22,038 nucleotides of DNA, taken from the IMG/VR virus record IMGVR_UViG_3300009605_003943, positions 1 to 22,038 of that record, one strand, 5' to 3'. This document shows positions 1 through 7,233 of the stretch, one piece after another. The DNA comes from a virus. Under the pieces are notes generated by a model that made no database searches, was not told where the DNA came from, and worked only from the letters and a program-made list of their open reading frames with translations. Every line of letters begins with the position of its first letter. The stretch's first letter is position 1. A program made the position numbers and the translations under genes.

Positions 1-1749
1 GCGCAGGGGACTAACTTTACTCCTGGCGCGATAGTGTTCTCGACTAATGGAAGTTCCAGCGGTGCGACTAATACCGATGTCACCGAGCGGATGCGTATCG
101 ACTCCGGTGGCAACGTCGGCATTGGCACGACAGCCCCAGGCGATTATCATGCAAATGCAGATAATTTGGTTATTCTTCAGGCAAGCGCACCTGTTGGGAT
201 AACCTTAGTCTCAGACGCGGACCAAGCTGGCAATATTATGTTTGCCGATGGGACGAGTGGTTCGGCGGCGTATAGAGGATTTATTCATTATAGTCATGCC
301 AGCACTGAGCATATGCAATTAGCGACTGCGGGTGCGGAGAGTTTGCGTATATCAGGTGGCGCAACTCCGACAATGGAATTTGCAGGCGCATCAATCATCA
401 GCACTGCATCGGGCAACCTAACCATAGGGGCGGCTACTGGAGCCGATGTCCTGATTGGCGATAATTCCACGATTCTGTATGTGGATGGCGGCACAAATTC
501 GTTAGGAATCAATGTCGCCGCCAATGCGAATTACACGGCTTATGTTTCCAGAACTTTTACCGCTACTGGATTCGCGTCTCAGCTTAGAGTGTCAGGGGCT
601 TTAACAGGCGCGGTTGACGCTGATATGAACGTCTTCTCTATTGGGGCCAACACGCTGTTGGAGGCGGCAAGTGGCACACATGCGGTTGCCGCTGGCGTTG
701 CGTTATATGCGCCTGCGCTAACTACGGCGGGAGGAGGAGCAACTACCAATGCGGCAACGCTTTATGTCAATGGAGCCATGTCTGGAGCCGGAACAGGCAA
801 CTACGCCCTCTTCGTGGACGCTGGCGCGTCGAGGTTCGATGGGACTGTCAGCTTTCAAACTTCTGAAGGCGAGCGGCTTCAGATATATGGAGCTGATTCT
901 GGCGCTACCACGCCACTCATGATACGAGGTGCGTATCTTGTGTCTGCGGCAAGCAGGGGGATGCACTTCAAGGCGGGAAGCGCTACATCGGATTTCACCT
1001 TCCAAGATTCAAGCGGAACGGTACTATTGGGAATAGATGTCAGTAATGGCAAAGTCTTCATTAACGACGACACCAACGTCAACATGACCACGGGGTTGAC
1101 GATTAACCAGGGTACGGCTGATGACCATATATTTGCACTCAAGTCCTCTGATATTAACCACGGTATTACTACTGTTGCTGAAACAGATACTTATGGCTTT
1201 GCTAAAAAACAGAGTGCCGCCGGTGGCCTAAACCTCGTCGGACTCGCACACACCGGCACCCGTGCGCTTGCCATAGAAGGTATTGCGATTAGCGCTGATA
1301 CGAACAAAACATACGCGAGCGGTGATGCGGCAATCATCCTCAAGGGATGGATGAAGGACGGCACTGGCACGCAGGTCTTGGGGGCTGACGGGAACATCCT
1401 TGCTATACACGACGGCGCAACTGGAGTTAGGTTCATATTTGATGTTGAAGGGTCTGGTCATGCGGACGTGGAATGGACAACATTTGATACCTATGATGAC
1501 CTTTCGCTTATCAACGATATAGAGAAAGAGTTAGTTGCCTCCGAGTCTACAAGAGGCACTGAGCATAGACACATGCTGGAAAATACAGGCATTATAGGCA
1601 AGGATTCTTGGCACGTTGAAAACGGTAGGCCAAGGGCGATGGTTAACATGACAAAGCTATCAATGCTCCACCACGGCGCATTGATGCAGGCGGCGGATAA
1701 AATCAAAGCACTGGAAAATAGGCTTCTGGCAATCGAAGGAGCGAAGTAA
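1..1749 (+). CDS. Tail fibre protein, 5' end missing
   Basis: The reading frame is open from base 1 to a TAA at 1747-1749, so the gene starts left of the window; the GTG at 34 is internal. The visible 582 residues begin with the pattern ERMRIDSGGNVGIGT, a repeat signature found in long tail fibres of many environmental phages. It is followed by low-complexity, Gly/Ala/Thr/Ser-rich beta-type sequence (for example SGNLTIGAATGADVLIGD) and almost no Cys. The last 80 or so residues change character: charged, helical, ending MLHHGALMQAADKIKALENRLLAIEGAK-like (final helix given here only as a coiled-coil). This resembles the terminal helices of S74-type intramolecular chaperones, but no canonical S74 start motif was seen, so self-cleavage is not claimed. 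Expected role: trimeric fibre or spike contacting the host. Its base composition is GC-richer than the region after 2215. Confidence 0.82.
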   Translation, partial: AQGTNFTPGAIVFSTNGSSSGATNTDVTERMRIDSGGNVGIGTTAPGDYHANADNLVILQASAPVGITLVSDADQAGNIMFADGTSGSAAYRGFIHYSHASTEHMQLATAGAESLRISGGATPTMEFAGASIISTASGNLTIGAATGADVLIGDNSTILYVDGGTNSLGINVAANANYTAYVSRTFTATGFASQLRVSGALTGAVDADMNVFSIGANTLLEAASGTHAVAAGVALYAPALTTAGGGATTNAATLYVNGAMSGAGTGNYALFVDAGASRFDGTVSFQTSEGERLQIYGADSGATTPLMIRGAYLVSAASRGMHFKAGSATSDFTFQDSSGTVLLGIDVSNGKVFINDDTNVNMTTGLTINQGTADDHIFALKSSDINHGITTVAETDTYGFAKKQSAAGGLNLVGLAHTGTRALAIEGIAISADTNKTYASGDAAIILKGWMKDGTGTQVLGADGNILAIHDGATGVRFIFDVEGSGHADVEWTTFDTYDDLSLINDIEKELVASESTRGTEHRHMLENTGIIGKDSWHVENGRPRAMVNMTKLSMLHHGALMQAADKIKALENRLLAIEGAK

Positions 1750-1997
1750 TGGCAACAGGCGACACCGTAATTTCCATAGCCGTTGAAGGGGGCGTGACCA
1801 AGTCAGTCACCCTCGACTCGGCCACTAGAGTGCTGTCCCGTGCGAACGTGGCAGGGAATGATGAGGACATCGACACCGATGCCGAGTGGCAAGTCTTCGA
1901 GGTCAACAAATTGGCTAGCGTGATATTGGCTCAGGCCAACAGTCAGGCTCAGTCCGCGGCCTCTTGGACGCCCAAGACATTCACGGCGGCAAGTTAG
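1749..1997 (+). CDS. Small tail-associated protein of unknown function
   Basis: 82 residues. The ATG shares its A with the TAA of the fibre gene (TAATG), and an AGGAG lies about 7 bases upstream inside the fibre gene, so translation is probably coupled. The N-terminal half is predicted beta (DTVISIAVEGGVTKSVTL), the C-terminal half polar and Ala/Gln-rich. No family is recognised. Position directly behind a tail fibre suggests a structural accessory or fibre-assembly factor, which is inference only. Confidence 0.6.
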   Translation: MATGDTVISIAVEGGVTKSVTLDSATRVLSRANVAGNDEDIDTDAEWQVFEVNKLASVILAQANSQAQSAASWTPKTFTAAS

Positions 1998-2007
1998 GAG
2001 TTTAGCT

Positions 2008-2214
2008 ATGACAAATGACGAAGCGCTGGATATTCTGGCCGCGAAACGGTCAGCGGCAAACGCGGCGATTAACGGGCTGAACGAGTACCGTTCCCAATCG
2101 AGCGATTGGAAAACCTCTGTAGCAACTGCAAAAATGGCAGAGGTCAAAGCTAATGTTACTTCAGTTGGTGCAGACATCGATGCATGGGATGGCACGGACC
2201 CAGCTCCGGAGTAG
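2008..2214 (+). CDS. Small Ala-rich helical protein, unknown function
   Basis: 68 residues, ATG preceded by TTAGGAG. The sequence is Ala-rich and largely helical (LDILAAKRSAANAAINGLNEY) with an acidic tail (DAWDGTDPAPE). No family is recognised. It is the last gene of the GC-richer segment; the next gene begins 3 bases after its stop and has clearly different base composition. It could be a small tail-assembly or fibre-associated protein, but nothing in the sequence proves this. Confidence 0.6.
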   Translation: MTNDEALDILAAKRSAANAAINGLNEYRSQSSDWKTSVATAKMAEVKANVTSVGADIDAWDGTDPAPE

Positions 2215-2217
2215 AAA

Positions 2218-2760
2218 TTGGGACCTAGTTACGAATTCCCAGTAGTAATAAGTCGTGTTGTCGATGGGGATACTGTCGATGCTCGTATTGATATTGGGTT
2301 TAAAATCATATACGAAGAACGTATTCGTCTCCTTGGGATAGATACTCCTGAATCTTTCACCTCTAATAAGAAAGAAAAGGTTCTAGGTCTAGCAGCCAAA
2401 GAGAGAATCAAAGAGTTAATTTCCCAAGCTAATGCAATACCTCGTAAACGTGGTAGAAAGGATGTTGTTCTTAAAACATCAAAAGATGGGAAGGGAAAAT
2501 TCGGGAGAATTCTAGGGGAGATCTGGATTAATACCAACACTGGAGATGGTGTTAATATCAACCAAGTCCTTATCGATGAAGGTCATGCTAGATGGTATAT
2601 GGGCGGTAGCAAAGATGAAGTAGGTGAGTGGACTGTTGATACAGGTTGTTCCCATAATCATAAGGGTAAGAAAATGACTAGGGGTCGTAAATGTGATGGC
2701 ACTTGGACTAAGTGGACTCCTAATGGATATATCCCACACGATGTAGACGTAGGGATTTAA
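2218..2760 (+). CDS. Staphylococcal nuclease-like (thermonuclease) protein
   Basis: 180 residues, OB-fold SNase family, Ca2+-dependent phosphodiesterases that cut DNA or RNA. Visible motifs: VVDGDTV (14-20), RLLGIDTPE (37-45) and GKFGRILGEI (93-102), so the equivalents of the catalytic and metal residues are present (D18, R37, D42, T43, E45, R97), followed by the family helix INQVLIDEGHARWY. A C-terminal extension (about 143-160) holds CSHNH and a later Cys that could bind a metal. Start is TTG at 2218 with GGAG at 2208-2211; no ATG or GTG fits. No signal peptide is seen, so it probably acts in the cytoplasm or within the particle. It sits between tail and membrane-protein genes rather than with the replication genes, which leaves host-DNA degradation, DNA entry or packaging roles open. 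Confidence 0.88.
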   Translation: MGPSYEFPVVISRVVDGDTVDARIDIGFKIIYEERIRLLGIDTPESFTSNKKEKVLGLAAKERIKELISQANAIPRKRGRKDVVLKTSKDGKGKFGRILGEIWINTNTGDGVNINQVLIDEGHARWYMGGSKDEVGEWTVDTGCSHNHKGKKMTRGRKCDGTWTKWTPNGYIPHDVDVGI

Positions 2761-2762
2761 AA

Positions 2763-2999
2763 TTGGAACCTACAATCATAGCTAGTTTCATCACTGTTTT
2801 ATCTCTAGTAATAATAGCCCTAGGCAGTGTATTCTTTAAATTTGGGCAATTGACAAGTTTAGTTGAAGCTATAAGAAGGGAGAATACTCGTCGTCATGAT
2901 GATATAAGAAGAGAATCTAAAGAGAGATATGAGGGGATTCAAAAAAGGCTAATACGACTTGAAGACTATTTCATCGCTCGACTTTCAGGTGATGATTAA
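2763..2999 (+). CDS. Small membrane protein with coiled-coil tail
   Basis: 78 residues. One clear hydrophobic helix (about residues 5-26, IIASFITVLSLVIIALGSVFF) is followed by a strongly charged helix rich in Arg and Glu (about 36-72), likely a coiled coil. Start is TTG at 2763, 2 bases after the preceding stop; the other in-frame option is weak. The build (one N-terminal span plus charged helix) is seen in phage lysis accessory proteins such as holin-like or hemolysin-XhlA-type proteins, although XhlA has the reverse order. No family match can be named from the sequence alone. Confidence 0.65.
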   Translation: MEPTIIASFITVLSLVIIALGSVFFKFGQLTSLVEAIRRENTRRHDDIRRESKERYEGIQKRLIRLEDYFIARLSGDD

Positions 3000-3011
3000 A
3001 GGGGCAAAAAA

Positions 3012-3521
3012 ATGAAGTGGATCAAATACACGGATGAAATTGAAGACGCCGCTGGGAATCCAATTGTGATTCCTTCTATGGATAGAAAAGCAAATAGAGC
3101 TTGGGAAGATGCTATTCAGAAGGAACGCTCCAAAGCTGTAAGAATAGCACAAGAATCTGGAGTAGCAGATATCCCAATGGATCTGCCACCTCGACCGTTT
3201 ACTACAGCAACGTTCAGAGATTGTCTTATCTACTTCCACAATAATGGAACGTGGACTAGGGATGAAAATGGAGCTGTTACCCAACAAAGAACAGTTGAGG
3301 AACAGGATTGGGATTTGCAAATTGTACGTGCAATGCAGAACCCTGATGTTGAAAGGTCTCTGATAAAATTAGATGACCAAGCTCTAGAATGGTCGCTTGA
3401 CTGTTTGAAAGATGAAGGCATCAAAGCTTTCAGAGGAACAGTCCCAGCTATTCTTCGAGAACGTCTTAGTGGAGATAATGTACTAGAAGGGGAACCAACG
3501 CATGGCGGACAAAACTTCTGA
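3012..3521 (+). CDS. Phage protein of unknown function
   Basis: 169 residues, ATG with AGGGG 8 bases upstream. Soluble, mixed alpha/beta, with a Trp-rich N-terminus (MKWIKYTDEIEDAAGNPIVIPSMDRKANRAW) best read as a globular fold and helical C-terminal half (DVERSLIKLDDQALEWSLDCLKDEG). No catalytic motif or known domain is recognised. Its 3' end overlaps the next gene by 20 bases. Such mid-size proteins next to tail genes are sometimes tail-assembly chaperones, but no slippery frameshift site was found, so this is not claimed. Confidence 0.65.
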   Translation: MKWIKYTDEIEDAAGNPIVIPSMDRKANRAWEDAIQKERSKAVRIAQESGVADIPMDLPPRPFTTATFRDCLIYFHNNGTWTRDENGAVTQQRTVEEQDWDLQIVRAMQNPDVERSLIKLDDQALEWSLDCLKDEGIKAFRGTVPAILRERLSGDNVLEGEPTHGGQNF

Positions 3522-4221
3522 GGTTTCAGATGGTGATGCGCTCCTAATTGCTCAGTACAATGACTTGAGAGGGGAAGTCCTAAATCCATCTTTTCCTATG
3601 AATAGAGTAGGATCTTCCCTCTCATTTGCTGGTGTAAATGGAGCTAGTGATGGTATATCAGTAACAAGTGATGGGACTCTCCAATCCGCTGTAGTTTACA
3701 CAGGGGATATTACCTCCTTTGAAGTCAGAGCTAGTGTTGCTGGATCAGCTAGTTTCTATCTTCCATCAACGATATATGCTAAGTTTACTGTTCCGTGGGA
3801 AATGACGATAATCTCGGGCCTTGGCACTACTTATGCTGGAAATTCTAGTTTTAGTGGTTTAGCTCATGCAGGTGATGTTGGAACTACTCTGCCTATCGGT
3901 ACATCCCATAACTTTGCTGGAGTAAGGTGTAATTCTTCTGGTGTACATTTCGTAAATGGCAATGGGACTAATGAAGCATCTACTACGTTTACACCAGCGA
4001 ATCCTGCTGCTTCATTGCATAATTGTTCTATTAAATACAATGGCACAAACTTGAAGTTTTATAACAATGGGACTTTAGTAGCAACACATACAACCTATTT
4101 GCCAACTGTTAGTGGTAGTCCTGTACCTTACCACATTGGAGATAGTACAGGTGCTGGATCTGCCCAAGATAATTCTTTCTACTTTGGATCTATCTACAGA
4201 GAAGAAATAGGTGGAGCATGA
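3502..4221 (+). CDS. Probable tail / receptor-binding protein, lectin-like beta fold
   Basis: 239 residues; ATG preceded by AAGGGG, overlapping the previous gene. The N-terminus (DGDALLIAQYNDLRGEVLNPS) matches a short attachment pattern often seen at the start of phage tail appendage proteins. The rest is beta-rich, with many Gly, Ser, Thr and Asn, and ends with the strand pairs IKYNGTNLKFYNNGTLVATH and YHIGDSTGAG, reminiscent of concanavalin-like or LamG-type jelly-roll sugar-binding domains. No transmembrane span or signal peptide is visible. Likely role: accessory fibre or receptor-binding protein. The family assignment rests on pattern only and is uncertain. Confidence 0.6.
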   Translation: MADKTSEVSDGDALLIAQYNDLRGEVLNPSFPMNRVGSSLSFAGVNGASDGISVTSDGTLQSAVVYTGDITSFEVRASVAGSASFYLPSTIYAKFTVPWEMTIISGLGTTYAGNSSFSGLAHAGDVGTTLPIGTSHNFAGVRCNSSGVHFVNGNGTNEASTTFTPANPAASLHNCSIKYNGTNLKFYNNGTLVATHTTYLPTVSGSPVPYHIGDSTGAGSAQDNSFYFGSIYREEIGGA

Positions 4222-4487
4222 AAATACTTAAAAGTATTGATTCAACAGTTTTATACGTTTTAATAGGAAAACAATTTACAGTTAGAAGCAATCCAGGCAT
4301 TTTTGAAATTACTCCTAAAGAATCCTTAACTAGTGAAGAACAAACAAAACTAGACTTAATAGTTTCTAGCATTATCGGTTATCAATTAGATGATGTTAGA
4401 GAACTTGCCGCTATTGAAGATATGTACGATAACAATAATATCATTCCAGTAACGCAGAGAAATGTAGATGGCAGCCCAATCGAGTGA
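4218..4487 (+). CDS. Small protein of unknown function
   Basis: 89 residues; ATG overlaps the preceding TGA (ATGA), so translation is coupled to the putative receptor-binding protein. The N-terminal half is beta-like (STVLYVLIGKQFTVRSNPGIFEITP), the C-terminal half acidic and helical. This position, immediately after a fibre-like gene, is often occupied by fibre chaperones or small head-tail proteins, but no family is recognised. Confidence 0.6.
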   Translation: MKILKSIDSTVLYVLIGKQFTVRSNPGIFEITPKESLTSEEQTKLDLIVSSIIGYQLDDVRELAAIEDMYDNNNIIPVTQRNVDGSPIE

Positions 4488-4779
4488 AGATCGAATACTA
4501 GAATTAGAACGAGAAGTAATTGAACTTACTTCACGTACAAAAACTACACTTACTGGAAGTCAATTTCTCACAATTGTATTAATCGGACCGTTGTTCCTAG
4601 CTTTCGTAACACTAGGTGTTTTAATAGTCTGGAAGACAACTTCAAAACCTGCAGAAATTGCTCCGCACCTTGACATAATTTTAGTAGCGTTCGCAATCTT
4701 CGCTAATCCAGTTACAGCGGCTAGCGCTGTAATAGTGGGAATTATGCAAGATGACATGAAGAAGAAGAGTGATGAATAA
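4468..4779 (+). CDS. Two-span membrane protein, holin candidate
   Basis: 103 residues. A charged N-terminal helix (EDRILELEREVIELTSR) is followed by two hydrophobic segments (about 31-54, FLTIVLIGPLFLAFVTLGVLIVW, and about 67-92) and a short basic/acidic tail DDMKKKSDE. Two closely spaced spans, a charged C-terminus and the location at the end of the late region fit a class II holin, the pore former that times lysis. No endolysin gene is adjacent in this window, which weakens the call. It overlaps both neighbours. An alternative is a general phage inner-membrane protein. Confidence 0.55.
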   Translation: MAAQSSEDRILELEREVIELTSRTKTTLTGSQFLTIVLIGPLFLAFVTLGVLIVWKTTSKPAEIAPHLDIILVAFAIFANPVTAASAVIVGIMQDDMKKKSDE

Positions 4780-5665
4780 GAAATCTCCTGTAAAAATCTC
4801 ATTAAAAGTACCTACGCTTAATTTCAAACTTGGAAGACTTGGTACATTTAAGTTTCCACAGTTTTGGAATTTTAAGGTTCCCATACCTGGGGGAATCTAT
4901 ATGGGTGGTGGGAAGTTAATTGTTGGCTCTTTAGCGACTGTTTCTCTGGGGTTTATAGCTTCGCTGTTTGTCTTAATTAGTTCAGGTGACCAAGAGATAA
5001 CATGGCCGATGTTAGGTGCATCTTATGAAGCTCCTAGTATGATTGGTAGTCCTGTAGTTGATCGAGAGTTTCCGGAGGATAGATCCCAAACGCTACAAAT
5101 TAATCTTCCATCTAATATTCGATTGGATGAAGTTAGCTTTACGAATGTTTCTCTAGGTAAAAATGGCATCACAGATGCTTTCCAGATACAAGGCACAAGC
5201 ACATCGGACATGATAACTATTGATACTTTAACTATCAAAAATAGTGAGTTCCCCACTATGGATTGGGCTAATGGAGATATCTATACATTAACTGCTACAT
5301 CAAGTGTAATTGCTGCTGGTCATACATTCGAGATGACAATGGCTAGTACAACTAACGATGTAGTAATCGGATCAGGTAGGGGAGCCACTAGCTATATAGC
5401 AAAAGATATGACAGTTGACAGGATTTTAATCACCCAATCCAATACTGGTGGAGATGTCTTAATAGCCAATATGACATTAGACGGAGTAAAAGCTTGGACG
5501 GGGGCTTTTAATGCTGATTATTTTGAAATAGGAAGACTGATTTTAGAAAATGTACGCATCGGTGATGATGGTGATATCAACTCAGCAGATTTTGTAATTA
5601 ACAGTAGTGTAAGTGTTAATACAGTTAACGATGGAGTACTTGAAGAGCCAGTATTTATAAGGTAA
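4772..5665 (+). CDS. Membrane-anchored beta-rich protein, unknown function
   Basis: 297 residues from ATG 4772 (a GTG lies directly before it at 4769). The first 45 or so residues are strongly basic with repeated K-F/V-P elements (KVPTLNFKLGRLGTFKFPQF), then one hydrophobic helix (about 50-70, LIVGSLATVSLGFIASLFVLI), then about 225 residues with repeating short strands rich in I, T, D and N (for example MITIDTLTIKNSEF and ILITQSNTGGDVLIANMTL) that look like a right-handed parallel beta-helix or beta-solenoid. By the positive-inside rule the basic head stays in the cytoplasm and the beta domain lies outside. A single-span anchored beta-solenoid is unusual for a virion protein. It could act at the host envelope, for example in superinfection exclusion or lysis, or be a membrane-linked tail component. 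No family is recognised. Confidence 0.62.
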   Translation: MNKKSPVKISLKVPTLNFKLGRLGTFKFPQFWNFKVPIPGGIYMGGGKLIVGSLATVSLGFIASLFVLISSGDQEITWPMLGASYEAPSMIGSPVVDREFPEDRSQTLQINLPSNIRLDEVSFTNVSLGKNGITDAFQIQGTSTSDMITIDTLTIKNSEFPTMDWANGDIYTLTATSSVIAAGHTFEMTMASTTNDVVIGSGRGATSYIAKDMTVDRILITQSNTGGDVLIANMTLDGVKAWTGAFNADYFEIGRLILENVRIGDDGDINSADFVINSSVSVNTVNDGVLEEPVFIR

Positions 5666-5671
5666 AAAATT

Positions 5672-5842
5672 ATGAATTTACGAGATTTTTTTGGGAAAAT
5701 ACGTCCTCAAATCTTCTTATCTCTGTGTATTTTGGGAGTAATCGCTTATGTCGGAATCCAAAATGATCTAAATGAAATAGCTGTTGGATGCATTGCTGGG
5801 ATAATTGCGCTAGCCAAAGATGTATTACAGTCTGATGTTTAA
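5672..5842 (+). CDS. 56-residue membrane protein, holin-like
   Basis: A short gene, ATG at 5672 with AAGG at 5659-5662, ending TAA at 5840-5842 directly before the next ATG. Translation begins MNLRDFFGKIRPQIFLSL. It has two hydrophobic stretches (about 13-29 and 37-49) joined by a short polar turn (QNDLNEIA) and ends KDVLQSDV. This size and topology resemble small phage holins or holin regulators, but many short hydrophobic phage proteins look the same. Tight packing between two genes and a fitting ribosome site support that it is real. Confidence 0.6.
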   Translation: MNLRDFFGKIRPQIFLSLCILGVIAYVGIQNDLNEIAVGCIAGIIALAKDVLQSDV

Positions 5843-6235
5843 ATGATTTGTCCTAGATGTAACTCAATTCTCCAACAAAACTATATTACTGAACCACCAC
5901 TATGTGTTGCTTGTGGATTCGAAAACTATACTCACCCACTACCAAAGCAAAAAAAACATCGGGATAAGTTAATGAGTGGATTAACATCCCAGCTTAGATA
6001 TATTGGATTCTCACAAGTATTATACAATTCTACTATAACAGTACGCATGGAACGTAGCGAGTTACTTCGTATGGGAATTAAAATTATTCCGGTGTGTCCC
6101 TGGGACGAAAATGATATGGAGGTCGAAAAAAGTAGTTCTAAGAAACATAAATTAGAACGAACTTACAAATGTTCTAGAAAGCATAGAATCAGTCTATTAA
6201 GTAGTACTAACGGAGAATTGCGTGGATGGACATAA
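5843..6235 (+). CDS. Zinc-ribbon protein of unknown function
   Basis: 130 residues; the ATG follows the previous TAA without a gap. An N-terminal zinc ribbon is evident: CPRC at 3-6 and CVAC at 21-24. The middle is basic (KQKKHRDKLMS), and a second possible metal site uses C85, C110 and H114 (VCPWDEN and YKCSRKHR). No enzyme motif is visible. The protein may bind nucleic acid, for example as a late transcription or packaging factor. It is the only zinc-ribbon protein among the plus-strand genes, whereas the minus-strand accessory genes have many. Confidence 0.62.
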   Translation: MICPRCNSILQQNYITEPPLCVACGFENYTHPLPKQKKHRDKLMSGLTSQLRYIGFSQVLYNSTITVRMERSELLRMGIKIIPVCPWDENDMEVEKSSSKKHKLERTYKCSRKHRISLLSSTNGELRGWT

Positions 6236-6247
6236 CAAGAGGGAATC

Positions 6248-6427
6248 ATGATAAATGAGATACGTATGGCAATGAAGTATTCTGATACTCTACCCGAAGC
6301 TATTCAACTTATCGAACAGATCCAGAGTTGCATACGTGACGATGGAACTATGTCTCGTGAAAGTCGCAGTCAACTTATGTCTGATTTCTGGAAATTAGTA
6401 AAGACTGTAAAATTAGCTTCCTCTTGA
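6248..6427 (+). CDS. 59-residue helical protein, end of plus-strand block
   Basis: A short gene with ATG at 6248, AGAGGG 4 bases upstream and TGA at 6425-6427. The translation begins MINEIRMAMKYSDTLPEAIQ and is predicted almost wholly helical, with a short turn around RDDGTMSRES. No family is recognised. It converges with the minus-strand HTH-zinc gene, and the two stop regions overlap by 15 bases. The good ribosome site and position at the end of an operon support expression. Confidence 0.5.
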   Translation: MINEIRMAMKYSDTLPEAIQLIEQIQSCIRDDGTMSRESRSQLMSDFWKLVKTVKLASS

Positions 6428-6835
6428 TTTGAGGACTTTCCCTCCTCGGAATGTTATTCCCTTTCGTTGCTTATGCCAGCATTCTGGACTACACAGATTA
6501 AAATGTAAATTGCGCTTAATATTAGTACGTAATTTAAATACACTTTTACCGCACCACGTACATGAGACTTCTGCCCATGATTGCTGTTTAATATAAATCT
6601 TTCGACAACTCACACATCTTACTTGACGCTTAGATCTACTTGGTGAAATATGTACACCACAATCCTCACAAGAATCATTATTAGGTGGAACACGAGTAGG
6701 CAGTCCTAGCATAACTAAGATCTGCCTTACTCGTTCGCGTGTAATACCTAAGATTTCTGACATAGCCGATGCCGTAATTTCAGGATTCTGCTTCCTTAAT
6801 TCTTCTACTCTATAAGTATTTTTTCCGTACGGCAT
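6413..6835 (-). CDS. HTH protein with two zinc-binding modules
   Basis: 140 residues. Residues 20-40 form a helix-turn-helix whose recognition part GITRERVRQIL is very close to sigma70 region 4. Two Cys4 modules follow: C56/C59/C74/C77 and C92/C95/C115/C119 (CEDC, CVSC, CTWC, CSPEC). The tail is basic (KQRKGITFRGGKVLKSRG). This points to a DNA-binding regulator or a transcription-associated factor. The second module also resembles metal sites seen near HNH nucleases, but no HNH active-site pattern is present. Start ATG 6835 has AAGGG upstream. It is the last gene of the long minus-strand replication block. Confidence 0.7.
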   Translation of the reverse strand: MPYGKNTYRVEELRKQNPEITASAMSEILGITRERVRQILVMLGLPTRVPPNNDSCEDCGVHISPSRSKRQVRCVSCRKIYIKQQSWAEVSCTWCGKSVFKLRTNIKRNLHFNLCSPECWHKQRKGITFRGGKVLKSRGS

Positions 6836-6879
6836 TAGAACTTGCCCTTAATATATTAGGAAATACGAGAAAGATTTCC

Positions 6880-7233
6880 CTACTCGTCATCAACATCCTT
6901 AGACCGGAGACTAGTTCCTTCTTTTCCGTGTGCGTAAGCCTTCTCTAGTTGCAAAGGAGTGAGGAAACTATTTAGTAAATCCTTATCCCATTTCCCAGCC
7001 CCTCGTCGTTTGTACTGTGAAATCTGTACACCCTTTGAAATCAAAGTTTCAGCTTGCCTACTTTCCATAAACTCATGGATTTCCGAATCAATTATTTTTC
7101 GTTCCTTAGCCGCTTCTCTAGCTTTTGATTCTACTTCAGATAATAAATGACGACGCTCGATCTTATCCTGTAACTCTATCAACTCAGGACTCTCTTCTGT
7201 TTGTGCTAATATATCCAAATCTATAATTTCCAT
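6880..7233 (-). CDS. Charged coiled-coil protein, unknown function
   Basis: 117 residues; ATG with AAGGAG 6 bases upstream, overlapping the previous gene by 13 bases. Residues 15-60 are highly charged and helical (ELQDKIERRHLLSEVESKAREAAKERK), consistent with a coiled coil, followed by a short basic segment (YKRRGAGKWDKDLL) and a helical end. No enzyme motif is visible. Its place downstream of the DNA polymerase suggests a replication accessory factor, but this is based on context only. Confidence 0.62.
   Translation of the reverse strand: MEIIDLDILAQTEESPELIELQDKIERRHLLSEVESKAREAAKERKIIDSEIHEFMESRQAETLISKGVQISQYKRRGAGKWDKDLLNSFLTPLQLEKAYAHGKEGTSLRSKDVDDE

Noticed and set aside
294-1706. Several open frames on the minus strand inside the fibre gene (for example 718-1005, 879-1142, 1191-1436)
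   Set aside because: They lie wholly within the fibre gene in a GC-richer, stop-poor region, have no ribosome sites and show no family patterns; they are shadows of the plus-strand frame.
1-1749. Firm call of an S74 self-cleaving chaperone at the fibre C-terminus
   Set aside because: The final coiled-coil is similar, but the usual S74 entry motif and catalytic Ser-Lys context were not identified.
1803-2195. 130-residue minus-strand frame across the two small plus-strand genes
   Set aside because: It overlaps two well-placed plus-strand genes with ribosome sites and has no recognisable domain.
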